A stretch of 64,000 nucleotides of DNA from Alistipes finegoldii DSM 17242 (GTDB lineage Bacteria; Bacteroidota; Bacteroidia; Bacteroidales; Rikenellaceae), in NCBI RefSeq assembly GCF_000265365.1, contig NC_018011.1:1178001-1242000 (forward strand), read 5' to 3'. Below, in pieces: positions 17,908 through 27,135 of the stretch. The position numbers and the translations under genes were made by a program. Under the pieces are notes generated by a model, which ran no database searches, was not told where the DNA came from, and saw only the letters and a program-made list of their open reading frames with translations. The first letter of the stretch is position 1. Each line of letters begins with the position of its first letter.

Positions 17908-19434
17908 CTATTTTTTCTTCGTCCAGAAAAGATCGACCGACTCGTTGTCCGTACCGCCCAGCAATGCCACCGCCTTGTCGTAATTGCTCTTGTTGAGGTT
18001 ACGCTCGGTATAGGGATAGCGCAGCCGGCGCAGGCCGCGGAAGTTGTCGGAGATAACGCCGCCGCTGAGGTTGTCGATGGCCGGCGCCAGTTCGGGATAG
18101 CCCGTACGGCGGAATTCGGCCCACGCTTCGAGTCCCATCGGGAAGTTTGCGATCCATTTCTGGGTGATGATGCGCTCCAGATTCTTCTCCGTACCGTCCG
18201 CGTCGTTCCACTTGATCTTGACGTCCGTCTGACGGTCGTAGTTGTACTTCGCGCCGCGCGGATCGTTCAGATGTCCGGCGGGAACGAGCGTTTCATCGGC
18301 CAGATAGGCGTCGATGTCCTCGCCCGCCACGCCGTTCTGCTCCATCGACAGACGCACGCCGGCTTCGTAGTAGGACTGCGCCGTACCGCCTACGGTCCAC
18401 TCTCTGAGCGCCATCTCGGCGCGCAGGAAATTGGTCTCGGCGGCCACGAAAATCGGCAGCGACGAGCCGGACTGCACGTTGGGCAGCGAATAACCGCTTA
18501 CGGCCGATTTTTCGAATCCGGCCGTACCGGCGCGCATGCCGATATAGCGGGTGTTGTCGAAGGTCGATTTCTGGAAATAGGCTTCGCAGCGGGGATCGTC
18601 GTACCCGGTCATGTAATCGACGATCGAAGCATTGATTCGCAGGTCGCCCCACGACGCCGAAGCCAGCTGATAGGGATTTCCCTGCACGCCGGGACTCATC
18701 ATGGCGTTCTGGGCGTTGGTCTCGATCAGGCCGGCGGCATGGCCGCAGGCGCTCTCGGCGGCCTCGCGGTCGTTTGAGCGGATCGCCGCACGCAGGCAGA
18801 GCGAGTTGGCCAGACGCGCCCAAGCCGTATAGTCGCCTGCGAAAATCGGATCGTTGTTAGCCAGCGGTTTCGACGCCGGATACTCCTGCGCATAGGCGTA
18901 GAGCGTGGTCGCCGCACCCGCGAGGTCCTCGATGATATGCTTGTAGACATCCTCCGCCGAGTCGTACTCGACATAGAACGAGCCGTCGGCTACCTTGCTG
19001 TAGGGGATCGGGCCGTAGCAGTCGGCGACGCGCATCATCACGGCGGCGCGCACCAGACGGGCCATCGCGTAGTAGTGGCCCGACTTGCTGGTCGATTTCT
19101 CGATGTCGAAGAAGTTGGCGTAAATATCCTCGAACATCGTATTGTACGGCGTGGCGTTCCATGCGTCGGACGCATTGAACGTATCGAAGTTCTGACCGCC
19201 CCAGCGGTTCGACAGCGTGAAATATCCGCCCAGCGAGCCGACCATCTGATCGACCATCTGCGAGTCGTTCTGCTGCACGTACATCATGGCGTCGAGCATG
19301 GTGGGAATCAGCACGGCGGGGTCTCCCTTGTAAAGGGCATAGGGATCGGTGTTGTACTCGTCGAAATTGCCCGTACAACCCGCAAAACCGCATACCGTCA
19401 ATAAGAGGCAGGTAAGTTTAATGATATTTTTCAT
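17908..19434 (-). CDS. SusD/RagB-like outer-membrane lipoprotein, SusD-like_2 type (PUL 3)
   Basis: Lid component of the SusCD importer, 508 residues. The signal ends GFAGCTGNFDEYNTDPYA, the hallmark start of the SusD-like_2 subgroup (PF12771-type) rather than classical SusD. TPR-like helices follow, including YAMARLVRAAVMMRVADCYGPIPYSKV, and the C-terminal portion carries QKWIANFPMGLEAWAEFRRTGYPEL. The stop lies just ahead of the GH18 gene. It starts 13 bases after the SusC stop. Confidence 0.95.
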   Translation of the reverse strand: MKNIIKLTCLLLTVCGFAGCTGNFDEYNTDPYALYKGDPAVLIPTMLDAMMYVQQNDSQMVDQMVGSLGGYFTLSNRWGGQNFDTFNASDAWNATPYNTMFEDIYANFFDIEKSTSKSGHYYAMARLVRAAVMMRVADCYGPIPYSKVADGSFYVEYDSAEDVYKHIIEDLAGAATTLYAYAQEYPASKPLANNDPIFAGDYTAWARLANSLCLRAAIRSNDREAAESACGHAAGLIETNAQNAMMSPGVQGNPYQLASASWGDLRINASIVDYMTGYDDPRCEAYFQKSTFDNTRYIGMRAGTAGFEKSAVSGYSLPNVQSGSSLPIFVAAETNFLRAEMALREWTVGGTAQSYYEAGVRLSMEQNGVAGEDIDAYLADETLVPAGHLNDPRGAKYNYDRQTDVKIKWNDADGTEKNLERIITQKWIANFPMGLEAWAEFRRTGYPELAPAIDNLSGGVISDNFRGLRRLRYPYTERNLNKSNYDKAVALLGGTDNESVDLFWTKKK

Positions 19435-19447
19435 AGCTTTGGTTCGG

Positions 19448-22400
19448 TTAGAATTGCAGTTTCACGTTAAAGCCGAAATTGCGCGTGCTCGGCTGCATGA
19501 AGTAGTCCACGCCCTGATAGTAGGCGTTGTCCGTCGCCGCCGAGATTTCGGGGTCGAACGGCGCCTTGCAGTAGATCATCCAGAGGTTCTTGGCGACGAA
19601 TCCGACCGTCAGTCTGGCTTTGTTGCGGAACCACCGCGCCGGCAGCGTATACTGCAGGCTCAGCTCCTGCAGGCGTACGTTGGTGGCGCTGTAGAGGTAA
19701 TAGGCTCCGTAACCGCCCTCGGCCGTCGAAATCGCCGAATAGTACTTCTGGGGATCGACGGTGCCGTAGTTGATCGGAATGCCGCCGCGGTCGCGCGCGT
19801 CGGCCGTGGCCTGCGACGCGCCGTAGTAGTCCAGCACGCCCTGCGTGGCCGAGTAGGTCAGGCCGCCGATTCGGGCCGTGAGGACCGCACCGAGTTCGAT
19901 GCCCTTGTAGCCGAAGCTGTTGCTCCAGCCCATCGTGTAGCGGGGCGAGAGCTGGCCCACCTTGCGGAAGTCGGTTTCGGCGATCGAGAGGTTGCCCGTC
20001 GAAGGATCGATCTCGATGTTGCCGTTCAGGTCGCGCTTAAGCTCGTGATTGACGTAAATATCGCTCATCGAACCGCCCGGACGCAGGATGACCTGCGGCG
20101 CCACGTTGCTCGCGCCCAGCCAGTCCTTCTGAATCTCGTTGTCGGTGATGGTCTCGCCCGTCACGGGGTTCACTTCGCCGGCCGCCAGCCGCTTGATCTC
20201 GTTGCGGTTGAGCGTAAAGGTGTACGAACTGCTCCATGTGAAGTCGTTCCACTTGTTGTTGTAGCCCAGCGCCAGCTCGACGCCTTGGTTCTGCACGTCG
20301 CCGGCCTGTACGACCACTTGGTTGTAACCCGACGAAGAGGGCAGCGGCGCATAGATCGTCTGGTGGTAAGTGTTCGAACGGTAATAGGTCACGTCGAGGT
20401 TGATGTGGTTGAGGAAACGGGCGTTCAGGCCGATCTCCCACGACTTGGTATCCTCAGGCTTGAGGTTGTAGGCCGGATAGGTCGAAGGCTTGCTCCAGTT
20501 GTGGGTCTGGTTGTTGAACGAGTAGGCCGGATTGGAGAGGTAACGGGCGAAAGCCGACGCCACCTTCGAATACGACCCGCGCACCTTGAGGAAGGTGAAC
20601 CATTCGGGCATGTTCACCATGTTGGAAACCACGGCCGACAGACCCACCGAAGGATAGAAGAAGGACGAGTTTTTGGAATAGGCCAGCTGCGAAGCCCAGT
20701 CGTTGCGGCCCGTCACCGTCAGGTAGAGCATCGAGCGCCACCCCACCTCGACCGAAGCGAAGATCGCCTGCGTCTGGTCGTGCCACCCCTCCTGCAGGGG
20801 TTTGAACTTCTCCTGATAGTTGAGGTTGTTCATGGCGAAATGGTTGGTCAGCAGCAGGTCGCCCGCCACGCCGGCCTGCTCGTAGCGCTGGTCGTTGATC
20901 GAAGCGCCGATGTTGGCGTTGAGCGTCCAGTCGTCGCCGAAGGTCTTGTCGATGTTGAGCATCACGTCGCCGTAGAAACTGCGGTCGTGCTGCGTCTGGT
21001 CTTCGTAACCGCCGTTCGTTCCGCAGAAGGTGGTCAGCGTCGAGGCGTAGAGCTTCTGCTTGATGCGGTATTCCGAATTATCGACCCGCACGCGGCCCGA
21101 AACGTTCATCCAGTCGGTGATGTTCCACCGCAGCGATGCGTTGAGCATGTAGCGGCGCTTGCTCGTCTCGCGGTTCATGCGGTTCTGAATCCAATAGGGG
21201 TTCTGCAGCGAATGCGCGCCCTCGCCGTAAGGCCAGTACTGCACCATATAGCCGCGCACGGGGTCCCAGCGCTCGAAAAGGCGAATTTCGTCGAAGTCGT
21301 CGCTGCGCGGGAAGAGGTAGAGCGCGGGCAGCGGGTTGTAATACTTGCCCTGCGTCACCATGTTTTCGTCGTGCTGGATGATAAAGCTGGCGCCCAAGTC
21401 CAGTACGAGCTTGTCCTTGGCGAACGAGGTGGTATTGCGGGCCGTGAAGTTGTAGCGGTCGTACGTATTTTCGGGAATGATGCCCGCCGTATTGGTCGTC
21501 GAAGCCGAGATATAGGTCTGGTTCTTCTCGTTGCCCGTCGATACCGACACCGAGTTGATGATGTTGGTTCCCGTGTTGAAGAACTTCTTGGCGTCGAACG
21601 TGCTGGCATACTTCTCACCCCAGTTCATCAGCCCCGAACTGGTTCCGTAGCTGTTCTGCATGTCGGGCAGCCGGTAGACCTTCGAAAAGGTCGTACTGTT
21701 GCTGACGGTCACCACCGTACGGTCCTTGACGCCGCGTTTGGTGTTGATGACCACCACGCCGTTGGCGGCGTCGCTGCCGTAAAGGGCCGCAGCCGAAGGG
21801 CCGGTCAGCATGTTGATCGACTCGATGTCTTCGGGGTTGATATCCGCGGCGCTCTCCGAACCGGCCTGTTTGGCATAGGTGCCGCCGTCGCCGCCGAAGC
21901 TGTGGTTATACATCGGAATACCGTCGATCACATAGAGGACGTTGTTGCCCTTCTCGATCGACTTCTCGCCGCGCATCACCACGCGCGCACTGGCGCCGGG
22001 GCCGCTCGCACCGCTGTTGATCTGCACGCCGGCCACCTTGCCGACCAGCGAATTCATGAAGTTGGCGTCCTTGACGGTCGTCAGCTCCTCGGACTTGACC
22101 TGCTGCACGTTGTAGCTCAGGGCCTTCTCCTGACGTTTGATGCCGAGGGCCGTCACTACGACGTTCTCCACCGCCACAGCCGAATCGCGGAGCGTAATCC
22201 GGAAATCGGTGCGGCTGCCGACGGTCACATCGACCGGCTCGTAGCCCAAGTAGGTAACGGTCAGGACCGCATTTTCCGCGGGGGGGGGAACTTGCAGCGA
22301 GAAGGAGCCGTCGGTATTGGTCGAAGCTCCGACGGTCGTACCTTTGACGATCACCGAAGCTCCGATCACCGGCGCGCCGTCGGCGTCGGTCACCACGCCC

Positions 22401-22744
22401 TTCACGGTCACGGGCCTGCGGTCGGCCTTCGAAAGCAGAATGTATTTGCCGTCGAAACGGTAGACCACGTCTGTTCCGCGCACCATCTGCGCGAGCGCTT
22501 CCGAAAGCGGGCGCGCCTCCACATCGACGCTCACGACGCTGTTGATGTCCACGTCCTTGTTCGACAGGAACAAATAATTGGTTTGGTTCTCGATTTCATT
22601 CATCACACGCTCCATGCTGACGCCCGACAGACGGATCGTCACCGCATTATTCTGAGCGTATGACCGTGTGGCATAGAACGATGCGCACACGACAAAAAAG
22701 AGTGTAAACAGGCATTTAATTTGCTGAATACGTTTTTTGTTCAT
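19448..22744 (-). CDS. SusC/RagA-type TonB-dependent transporter with STN domain (PUL 3)
   Basis: 1098-residue outer-membrane importer and signal transducer. Signal peptide ends SYAQ (about 30); STN about 35-105; carboxypeptidase-regulatory-like domain about 113-195; plug with VKSEELTTVKDANFMNSLVGKVAGVQI; barrel ending FGFNVKLQF. A run of nine Cs on the coding strand (22288-22280) encodes Pro 153-155 in the regulatory-like domain and is in frame as read. A slip of one base would abolish the protein. It is preceded by its FecR and ECF sigma genes. Confidence 0.96.
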   Translation of the reverse strand: MNKKRIQQIKCLFTLFFVVCASFYATRSYAQNNAVTIRLSGVSMERVMNEIENQTNYLFLSNKDVDINSVVSVDVEARPLSEALAQMVRGTDVVYRFDGKYILLSKADRRPVTVKGVVTDADGAPVIGASVIVKGTTVGASTNTDGSFSLQVPPPAENAVLTVTYLGYEPVDVTVGSRTDFRITLRDSAVAVENVVVTALGIKRQEKALSYNVQQVKSEELTTVKDANFMNSLVGKVAGVQINSGASGPGASARVVMRGEKSIEKGNNVLYVIDGIPMYNHSFGGDGGTYAKQAGSESAADINPEDIESINMLTGPSAAALYGSDAANGVVVINTKRGVKDRTVVTVSNSTTFSKVYRLPDMQNSYGTSSGLMNWGEKYASTFDAKKFFNTGTNIINSVSVSTGNEKNQTYISASTTNTAGIIPENTYDRYNFTARNTTSFAKDKLVLDLGASFIIQHDENMVTQGKYYNPLPALYLFPRSDDFDEIRLFERWDPVRGYMVQYWPYGEGAHSLQNPYWIQNRMNRETSKRRYMLNASLRWNITDWMNVSGRVRVDNSEYRIKQKLYASTLTTFCGTNGGYEDQTQHDRSFYGDVMLNIDKTFGDDWTLNANIGASINDQRYEQAGVAGDLLLTNHFAMNNLNYQEKFKPLQEGWHDQTQAIFASVEVGWRSMLYLTVTGRNDWASQLAYSKNSSFFYPSVGLSAVVSNMVNMPEWFTFLKVRGSYSKVASAFARYLSNPAYSFNNQTHNWSKPSTYPAYNLKPEDTKSWEIGLNARFLNHINLDVTYYRSNTYHQTIYAPLPSSSGYNQVVVQAGDVQNQGVELALGYNNKWNDFTWSSSYTFTLNRNEIKRLAAGEVNPVTGETITDNEIQKDWLGASNVAPQVILRPGGSMSDIYVNHELKRDLNGNIEIDPSTGNLSIAETDFRKVGQLSPRYTMGWSNSFGYKGIELGAVLTARIGGLTYSATQGVLDYYGASQATADARDRGGIPINYGTVDPQKYYSAISTAEGGYGAYYLYSATNVRLQELSLQYTLPARWFRNKARLTVGFVAKNLWMIYCKAPFDPEISAATDNAYYQGVDYFMQPSTRNFGFNVKLQF
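22280..22288 (+). repeat. G9 homopolymer (C9 on coding strand) in SusC
   Basis: Nine Gs on the + strand, read as three Pro codons (residues 153-155) of the PUL 3 SusC. It is in frame here. It has the same length as the two off-phase tracts at 12542 and 41332. Confidence 0.9.
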
Positions 22745-22920
22745 ACTTTTGCAATTAGTTAGTTGTTAGTAGGCTGGGTAGCTGATTAACGGCCGACCGC
22801 GGCTTGCGGATGTTGCGACCATCTGCAAGTTTTTTTAATTTGCCCCGGACGACCGGTGAGGGTCATTGTTCGGCTCTTCTCATAGGCAGTCTTTTCGTTT
22901 TTTTCAGGTTTATAAATTGG

Positions 22921-23889
22921 TTATCGTATGACGATCGTTCCGTTGTCTTCGCTGCGCGTATAGGTGAAATCCGAGGCCATCTGCAACAGGCGCAGCGCCG
23001 AATCGACGCCGTCCGAAATGCGGATCTTGCCGTGGTTGTAATCGACCTCCGGCATCCGGGCGCGGTCGATCCGTATCTTCACGCCGAAGCTCTTTTCGAA
23101 TTTGTGCATCAGCTCCCCGAACGAAAGGCCCTTGATGCTGATCATCCCTTCGGTCCAGAGGTAGTCGTCCATGCTGCCGATCGCATTCAGGTTCAGCCGC
23201 CGCCCCGCCAGCCGCACCTCCTCGTTGGGCTTGAGGACGAACTGTTCGCCGGGCGTCAGGCGGTTGGTCACCTTCACGCTTCCGCGCAGCAGGGCCGCCG
23301 AGAACAATCCCTCGCGCTCCTCGGCCATCACGTCGAATTTGGTTCCCAGCACCTCGACGTCGCAGGCGAACGTCTCGACCACGAACGGATGCGCGGGATC
23401 GTGCTCGACATCGAACATCGCCTCGCCCGCAACCTTCACGCGCCGCTCGCCCCCGGCGAACACCAGCGGATACTCCAGCCGGGTTCCCGCATTGAGCCAG
23501 ACCTTGGTGCCGTCCTGCAACTCCATGCTCAGGTACTGCCCCGCAGGCACTTCGAGCGCCGTCGTCCGCCGCGTCCACTCTTCGATCCGGTCGTCGGCAA
23601 GCATCCGGGCCACGCCGATGCCGACGACCGCCACGGCGGCCAGCTCCGCGGCATAACGCACGATGCGGCGCAGCGGAATGCGACCCAGCGAAATGCGGCG
23701 CGCCGCCTTCTTCGCTGGCGCAGGCGACAGCACGTCGGGACCGTAAATGACCGAAGCGGCCATCACTTTGTCCAGCTCGTCCAATTCGCGCACATGCGCG
23801 GGATCGGCGTCGAGCCAGTCGAGCACCTGCTTCATCTCGTCATCGGTCGCCGTATTTTCCAAATATTTATAGATAAGTTCCGGATTCAT
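22921..23889 (-). CDS. FecR-family anti-sigma factor (PUL 3)
   Basis: 322-residue single-pass anti-sigma regulator. The N-terminal cytoplasmic part holds the ELIYKYLENTATDDEMKQVLDWL segment; a membrane span lies at about 78-98; the FecR domain covers about 115-215 (EVPAGQYLSMELQDGTKVWLNAGTRLEYP); a DUF4974-like domain follows (GLSFGELMHKFEKSFGVKIRID). Gene order sigma, FecR, STN-SusC is the canonical cell-surface signalling arrangement. A terminator-like hairpin separates it from the sigma gene, 23-106 bases upstream. Confidence 0.93.
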   Translation of the reverse strand: MNPELIYKYLENTATDDEMKQVLDWLDADPAHVRELDELDKVMAASVIYGPDVLSPAPAKKAARRISLGRIPLRRIVRYAAELAAVAVVGIGVARMLADDRIEEWTRRTTALEVPAGQYLSMELQDGTKVWLNAGTRLEYPLVFAGGERRVKVAGEAMFDVEHDPAHPFVVETFACDVEVLGTKFDVMAEEREGLFSAALLRGSVKVTNRLTPGEQFVLKPNEEVRLAGRRLNLNAIGSMDDYLWTEGMISIKGLSFGELMHKFEKSFGVKIRIDRARMPEVDYNHGKIRISDGVDSALRLLQMASDFTYTRSEDNGTIVIR

Positions 23890-23910
23890 CTCTCTCTTCG
23901 TCTGTTTCTA

Positions 23911-23952
23911 TAAAAACGAATAAGTGCGCCCGATTCCCAATCAGACGCACTT
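23911..23952 (-). terminator. Hairpin with U-tract between sigma and FecR genes
   Basis: Minus-strand 14-bp stem (two G-U pairs) around a GGG loop, 23922-23952, followed after four bases by T5. It lies between the sigma stop (23996) and the FecR start (23889), so it would terminate or attenuate sigma transcripts before FecR-SusC. Confidence 0.7.
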
Positions 23953-23995
23953 GGATTTGCTAAAAAAATATTTTTAATAATTCACGCTCTCGAAT

Positions 23996-24562
23996 TCAGG
24001 ATCGCAAAATATTATCCGACAGCAACATAAGCAGCACGGGCAAATAATCCTTCAACGCCACGCGCAGCTGCTTCACGGCCTTTTCCAGTTCGAATTCGAC
24101 GCGCCGCACGGTGATGCCGTACTTTTCGGCGATCTCCTTGTAGCTCAGCTCCTCGAAGCGGCGGGCGACGAACACTTCGCGTGTCAGTTCGGGCAGGCGG
24201 TCGAGCGACTGCCGCACGATCGCGGCCACCTCCGCCGAGAAAATCTCCTCAGGATTGAACGCCTGCAGCGACCGTATGTCGGCCGCCAGCACCCGCCGCC
24301 TAAGCTCGTACACCTCCTGCTCGATCTTGGCATGCAGGCTTTGGGCGCGCAGCCAGTCGAGGCATTTGTTGCGGACGATAATCAGGATATAGGCCTGCAG
24401 GTTGGCATCGGCGGGAATCCGGCCGCGGTTCTCCCAGAAGGACATGAAGCTGTCCGAGACGAGATCCTCGGCCACCGCCGCGCTCCGCACGTAGCGGCAC
24501 GCGATCGCTTCGAACCGCGCGCGCCACGTAGCGAACAGGCGGCCGAATTCGGCCGTCGTCAT
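23996..24562 (-). CDS. ECF (RpoE-like) RNA polymerase sigma factor (PUL 3)
   Basis: About 188 residues. Region 2 is recognisable (ARFEAIACRYVRS, AVAEDLVSDSFMSFWENR, LQAYILIIVRNKCLDWLR) and region 4 follows (RLPELTREVFVARRFEELSYKEIAEKYGITVRRVEFELEKAVKQLR), then a hydrophobic C-terminal tail. It should drive the PUL 3 importer genes when released by the neighbouring FecR. ATG 24562 is preferred because it opens a typical ECF N-terminus. A GTG at 24613 would add 17 residues and start only 8 bases after the GH20 stop, implying translational coupling with it. Confidence 0.92.
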   Translation of the reverse strand: MTTAEFGRLFATWRARFEAIACRYVRSAAVAEDLVSDSFMSFWENRGRIPADANLQAYILIIVRNKCLDWLRAQSLHAKIEQEVYELRRRVLAADIRSLQAFNPEEIFSAEVAAIVRQSLDRLPELTREVFVARRFEELSYKEIAEKYGITVRRVEFELEKAVKQLRVALKDYLPVLLMLLSDNILRS

Positions 24563-24621
24563 CGCAACGGACTCGCGTCCCTGTATTCGCACGGCGGTCT
24601 TCTCCACGTCCACTCCCGGTT

Positions 24622-26946
24622 TTATTCTACGATGATTTCATCCACGAACATATGCGCCTTCTGTCCGGCCGCGCCGTGCCATGCCGGAATCGGATCGACC
24701 GTACGGGCCACCACGCGCAGGTAGCGGGCCGAGGTTTCGGGGAAGAGCACCTTGAACGGCTTGACGCCGTCGGGGCTGCCGGCCGTCTCCTGCGGCACGG
24801 ACATCAGCGCCGCCTCGGTGAACTCGCTGCCGTCGTCCGAGAGGTAGACCCCCACCGACGAAGGCGGGAAAACCCACTCGCCCTTCTCGACCAGCGATTC
24901 GACGGTCACCGCCGAATAGGGCTTCGCCCCCTGCATGTCGATCGTAACGTCCAGCGGCTCGTTCAGGAACCCGATCCACGCGCCGTTCGAATAGACGGGA
25001 CCTCCGCGGTAACCGTCCACCAGCAGCGAAGCGCCGCCGTAGGTATATTTGAGCGTCGGCGCGGCGTTCAGCGCGATGCGCCGTCCGGTCGCCTTGTTGA
25101 AATCGAATTTCCGCGCATAAACCGGCGTCTGCATGCCTTCGCGCAGGGCCGCGGCCTTGAACGTGCAGCTTTCGCCGATGGTCACCGGCGCCTTGTAAAG
25201 CGGACTCGAAGCCGTGGGATCTGAGCCGTCGAGCGTGTAACGGATCGGCGCACCGCCCTGTGTGGTGAGGGTCATCACGACGCCCCCCTTCTCCGGATCG
25301 ACCGCATACGAAGCCGTCACCCCGAAGATATGCTTGGCGAACTCATATCCCATCTGAGAATAGATTTCGTCCATCCTGAAACTGCCGATGAAGCGGTTCC
25401 AGTCCTTCGTTTCGGGCAGACACCACTGCACCTCGCTCAAGGCGGCCAGACGCGGCAGAAGCATGTATTCGAGGTGTTCGTCGCTCAAGACGTATTCGGT
25501 CCAGAGGTTGGCCTGCACGCCGAGAATATGTTTCTGCTGTTCGGGCGTCAGCTCCGGGAACGCCGGATCGTACGAATAGACCTGCTCCATCGGTATGTAA
25601 CCGCCGATTCCGAACGGCTCGGCGTCGGTGTCGAGCGACTGGTAGTAGTCGAAATAGAAGTGCGAATTCGGCGTCATGATGACGTCGTGCCCCAACTTGG
25701 CCGCGGCGATTCCGCCCTCGCTGCCGCGCCACGACATGACAACGGCGTCGGAGGGCGCCCTGCCTTCCAGAATCTCGTCCCAGCCGATGATGCGGCGGCC
25801 GTGCTGCGCAAGGAATTTGCCGATGCGGTCGGTCACGTAGCTCTGCAGGTAATGCTCGGCAGTATGCTCTCCGTCGTCCTTCAGGCCGAGCTGGCGGATC
25901 TTCGCCTGACAGCGCGGACACTTCTCCCAGCGCACCTTCGGGCACTCGTCGCCGCCGATATGGATATACTCCGAGGGGAACAGCTCCATCACCTCGGTCA
26001 ATACGCCTTCGAGGAATTCGAAAGTCTTCTCCCGTCCGGGGCAAAGCACATCGTCGGCCACGCCCCAGCGGCCCCACACCTCGTACGGACCGCCCGTGCA
26101 GCCCAGTTCGGGATAGGCGGTCAGCGCCGCCAGCATATGGCCCGGCAGGTCGATTTCGGGAATCACCGTAACACCCCGGTCGGCGGCATATTTCACCACG
26201 TCGCGGATCTCGTCCTGCGTATAGAAACCGCCGTAGGGCGTACCGTCATAGGTTCCCCACTCCTTGCGGACCACAGTGGCCTTGCGGATGCTGCCCACGG
26301 CGGTCAGCTCCGGATAGCGCTTGATCTCGATGCGCCAGCCCTGATCGTCGGTCAGGTGCCAGTGCAGCGTATTGAGCTTGTGTATGGCCATCACGTCGAT
26401 ATACCGCTTCACTTCGTCCACCGAGAAGAAGTGGCGCGCCACGTCGAGGTGCATGCCCCGGTATGCGAACCGCGGCGCGTCGGCGATCTTCACGCAGGGC
26501 ACCTCCCACGCCGCATCGGGCGCAGGCTCCGTGCCGTAAACCGCCGCAGGCAGCAGTTGTTCGAGACTTTGCAGGGCATAGAGGAAGCCGGGAAACTGCG
26601 ACGCCCGCACTTCGATTCCCTCCCCGTCCACGTTCAGTTCATAGCCTTCGGCCGGGAGCGATTCGTCCGTGACGAAACGGATGCCCGACGCGGGCACCTC
26701 GTCGGCGACCGTGACGGGATTCGTCCCGCCGGTAACCGTCGCCAGCCGTGCGGCGAATCCGACCACGGCGCGCTGCGTCCGCTCGTCGGTGCGACTGTCA
26801 CACGTAACGGGCCGATCGGTCACCCGATAGGTTCCCCGACCGGTTTCGAGATGATTGGGATAGGGCACGATCGCGATCTGCGGATCGTGCGAACCGCAGG
26901 AACAAAGAACTATTCCGGCAGCCAGAGTCAAAAGTAGTTTTTTCAT
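24622..26946 (-). CDS. Beta-N-acetylhexosaminidase, GH20 lipoprotein (PUL 3)
   Basis: 774-residue exo-hexosaminidase. The signal ends IVLCSCGSH (lipidated Cys about 15-17). GH20b about 24-150; catalytic barrel from FAYRGMHLDVARHFF; catalytic pair in HIGGDEC (D333, E334); CHB_HEX_C-type domain about 540-615; C-terminal discoidin-like domain about 640-774 (AVTVESLVEKGEWVFPPSSVGVYLSDDG ... HMFVDEIIVE). It would trim beta-linked GlcNAc from glycans released by the GH18. It is placed directly upstream of the sigma gene on the same strand. The extra C-terminal sandwich makes it longer than the first GH20 of the window (624 aa). Confidence 0.95.
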   Translation of the reverse strand: MKKLLLTLAAGIVLCSCGSHDPQIAIVPYPNHLETGRGTYRVTDRPVTCDSRTDERTQRAVVGFAARLATVTGGTNPVTVADEVPASGIRFVTDESLPAEGYELNVDGEGIEVRASQFPGFLYALQSLEQLLPAAVYGTEPAPDAAWEVPCVKIADAPRFAYRGMHLDVARHFFSVDEVKRYIDVMAIHKLNTLHWHLTDDQGWRIEIKRYPELTAVGSIRKATVVRKEWGTYDGTPYGGFYTQDEIRDVVKYAADRGVTVIPEIDLPGHMLAALTAYPELGCTGGPYEVWGRWGVADDVLCPGREKTFEFLEGVLTEVMELFPSEYIHIGGDECPKVRWEKCPRCQAKIRQLGLKDDGEHTAEHYLQSYVTDRIGKFLAQHGRRIIGWDEILEGRAPSDAVVMSWRGSEGGIAAAKLGHDVIMTPNSHFYFDYYQSLDTDAEPFGIGGYIPMEQVYSYDPAFPELTPEQQKHILGVQANLWTEYVLSDEHLEYMLLPRLAALSEVQWCLPETKDWNRFIGSFRMDEIYSQMGYEFAKHIFGVTASYAVDPEKGGVVMTLTTQGGAPIRYTLDGSDPTASSPLYKAPVTIGESCTFKAAALREGMQTPVYARKFDFNKATGRRIALNAAPTLKYTYGGASLLVDGYRGGPVYSNGAWIGFLNEPLDVTIDMQGAKPYSAVTVESLVEKGEWVFPPSSVGVYLSDDGSEFTEAALMSVPQETAGSPDGVKPFKVLFPETSARYLRVVARTVDPIPAWHGAAGQKAHMFVDEIIVE

Positions 26947-26969
26947 AATTTATTTTGGGTAGCTTAAGG

Positions 26970-26977
26970 CAAAAATA
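26970..26977 (-). promoter_or_regulatory. -7 box (TATTTTTG) for the PUL 3 GH20 gene
   Basis: A TAnnTTTG match on the minus strand, 23 bases before the GH20 ATG. No well-spaced -33 TTTG was found. Confidence 0.55.
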
Positions 26978-27104
26978 GAGAAAAATTCCAAATATCGCCT
27001 GCCGGGCCGAAAAAATTACCGCTCCGGGGATCCGTTCCGGAGCCGTTGCCCCATTTTTCCGTACGCTTTTTCCGGCCGGAAATGGGATTATCGGGCATTT
27101 TTTA

Positions 27105-27112
27105 TAACTTTG
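27105..27112 (+). promoter_or_regulatory. -7 box (TAACTTTG) for nadB
   Basis: A TAnnTTTG match that ends 23 bases before the nadB ATG, in an AT-rich pocket. Confidence 0.6.
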
Positions 27113-27135
27113 CGACGCTTAATGCTTGCAAAACT

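Noticed and set aside
19349..22663. 1104-codon open frame on + opposite the PUL 3 susC
   Set aside because: Antisense shadow of a verified SusC gene in high-GC DNA; the translation is Arg/His/Val-rich with no domain.
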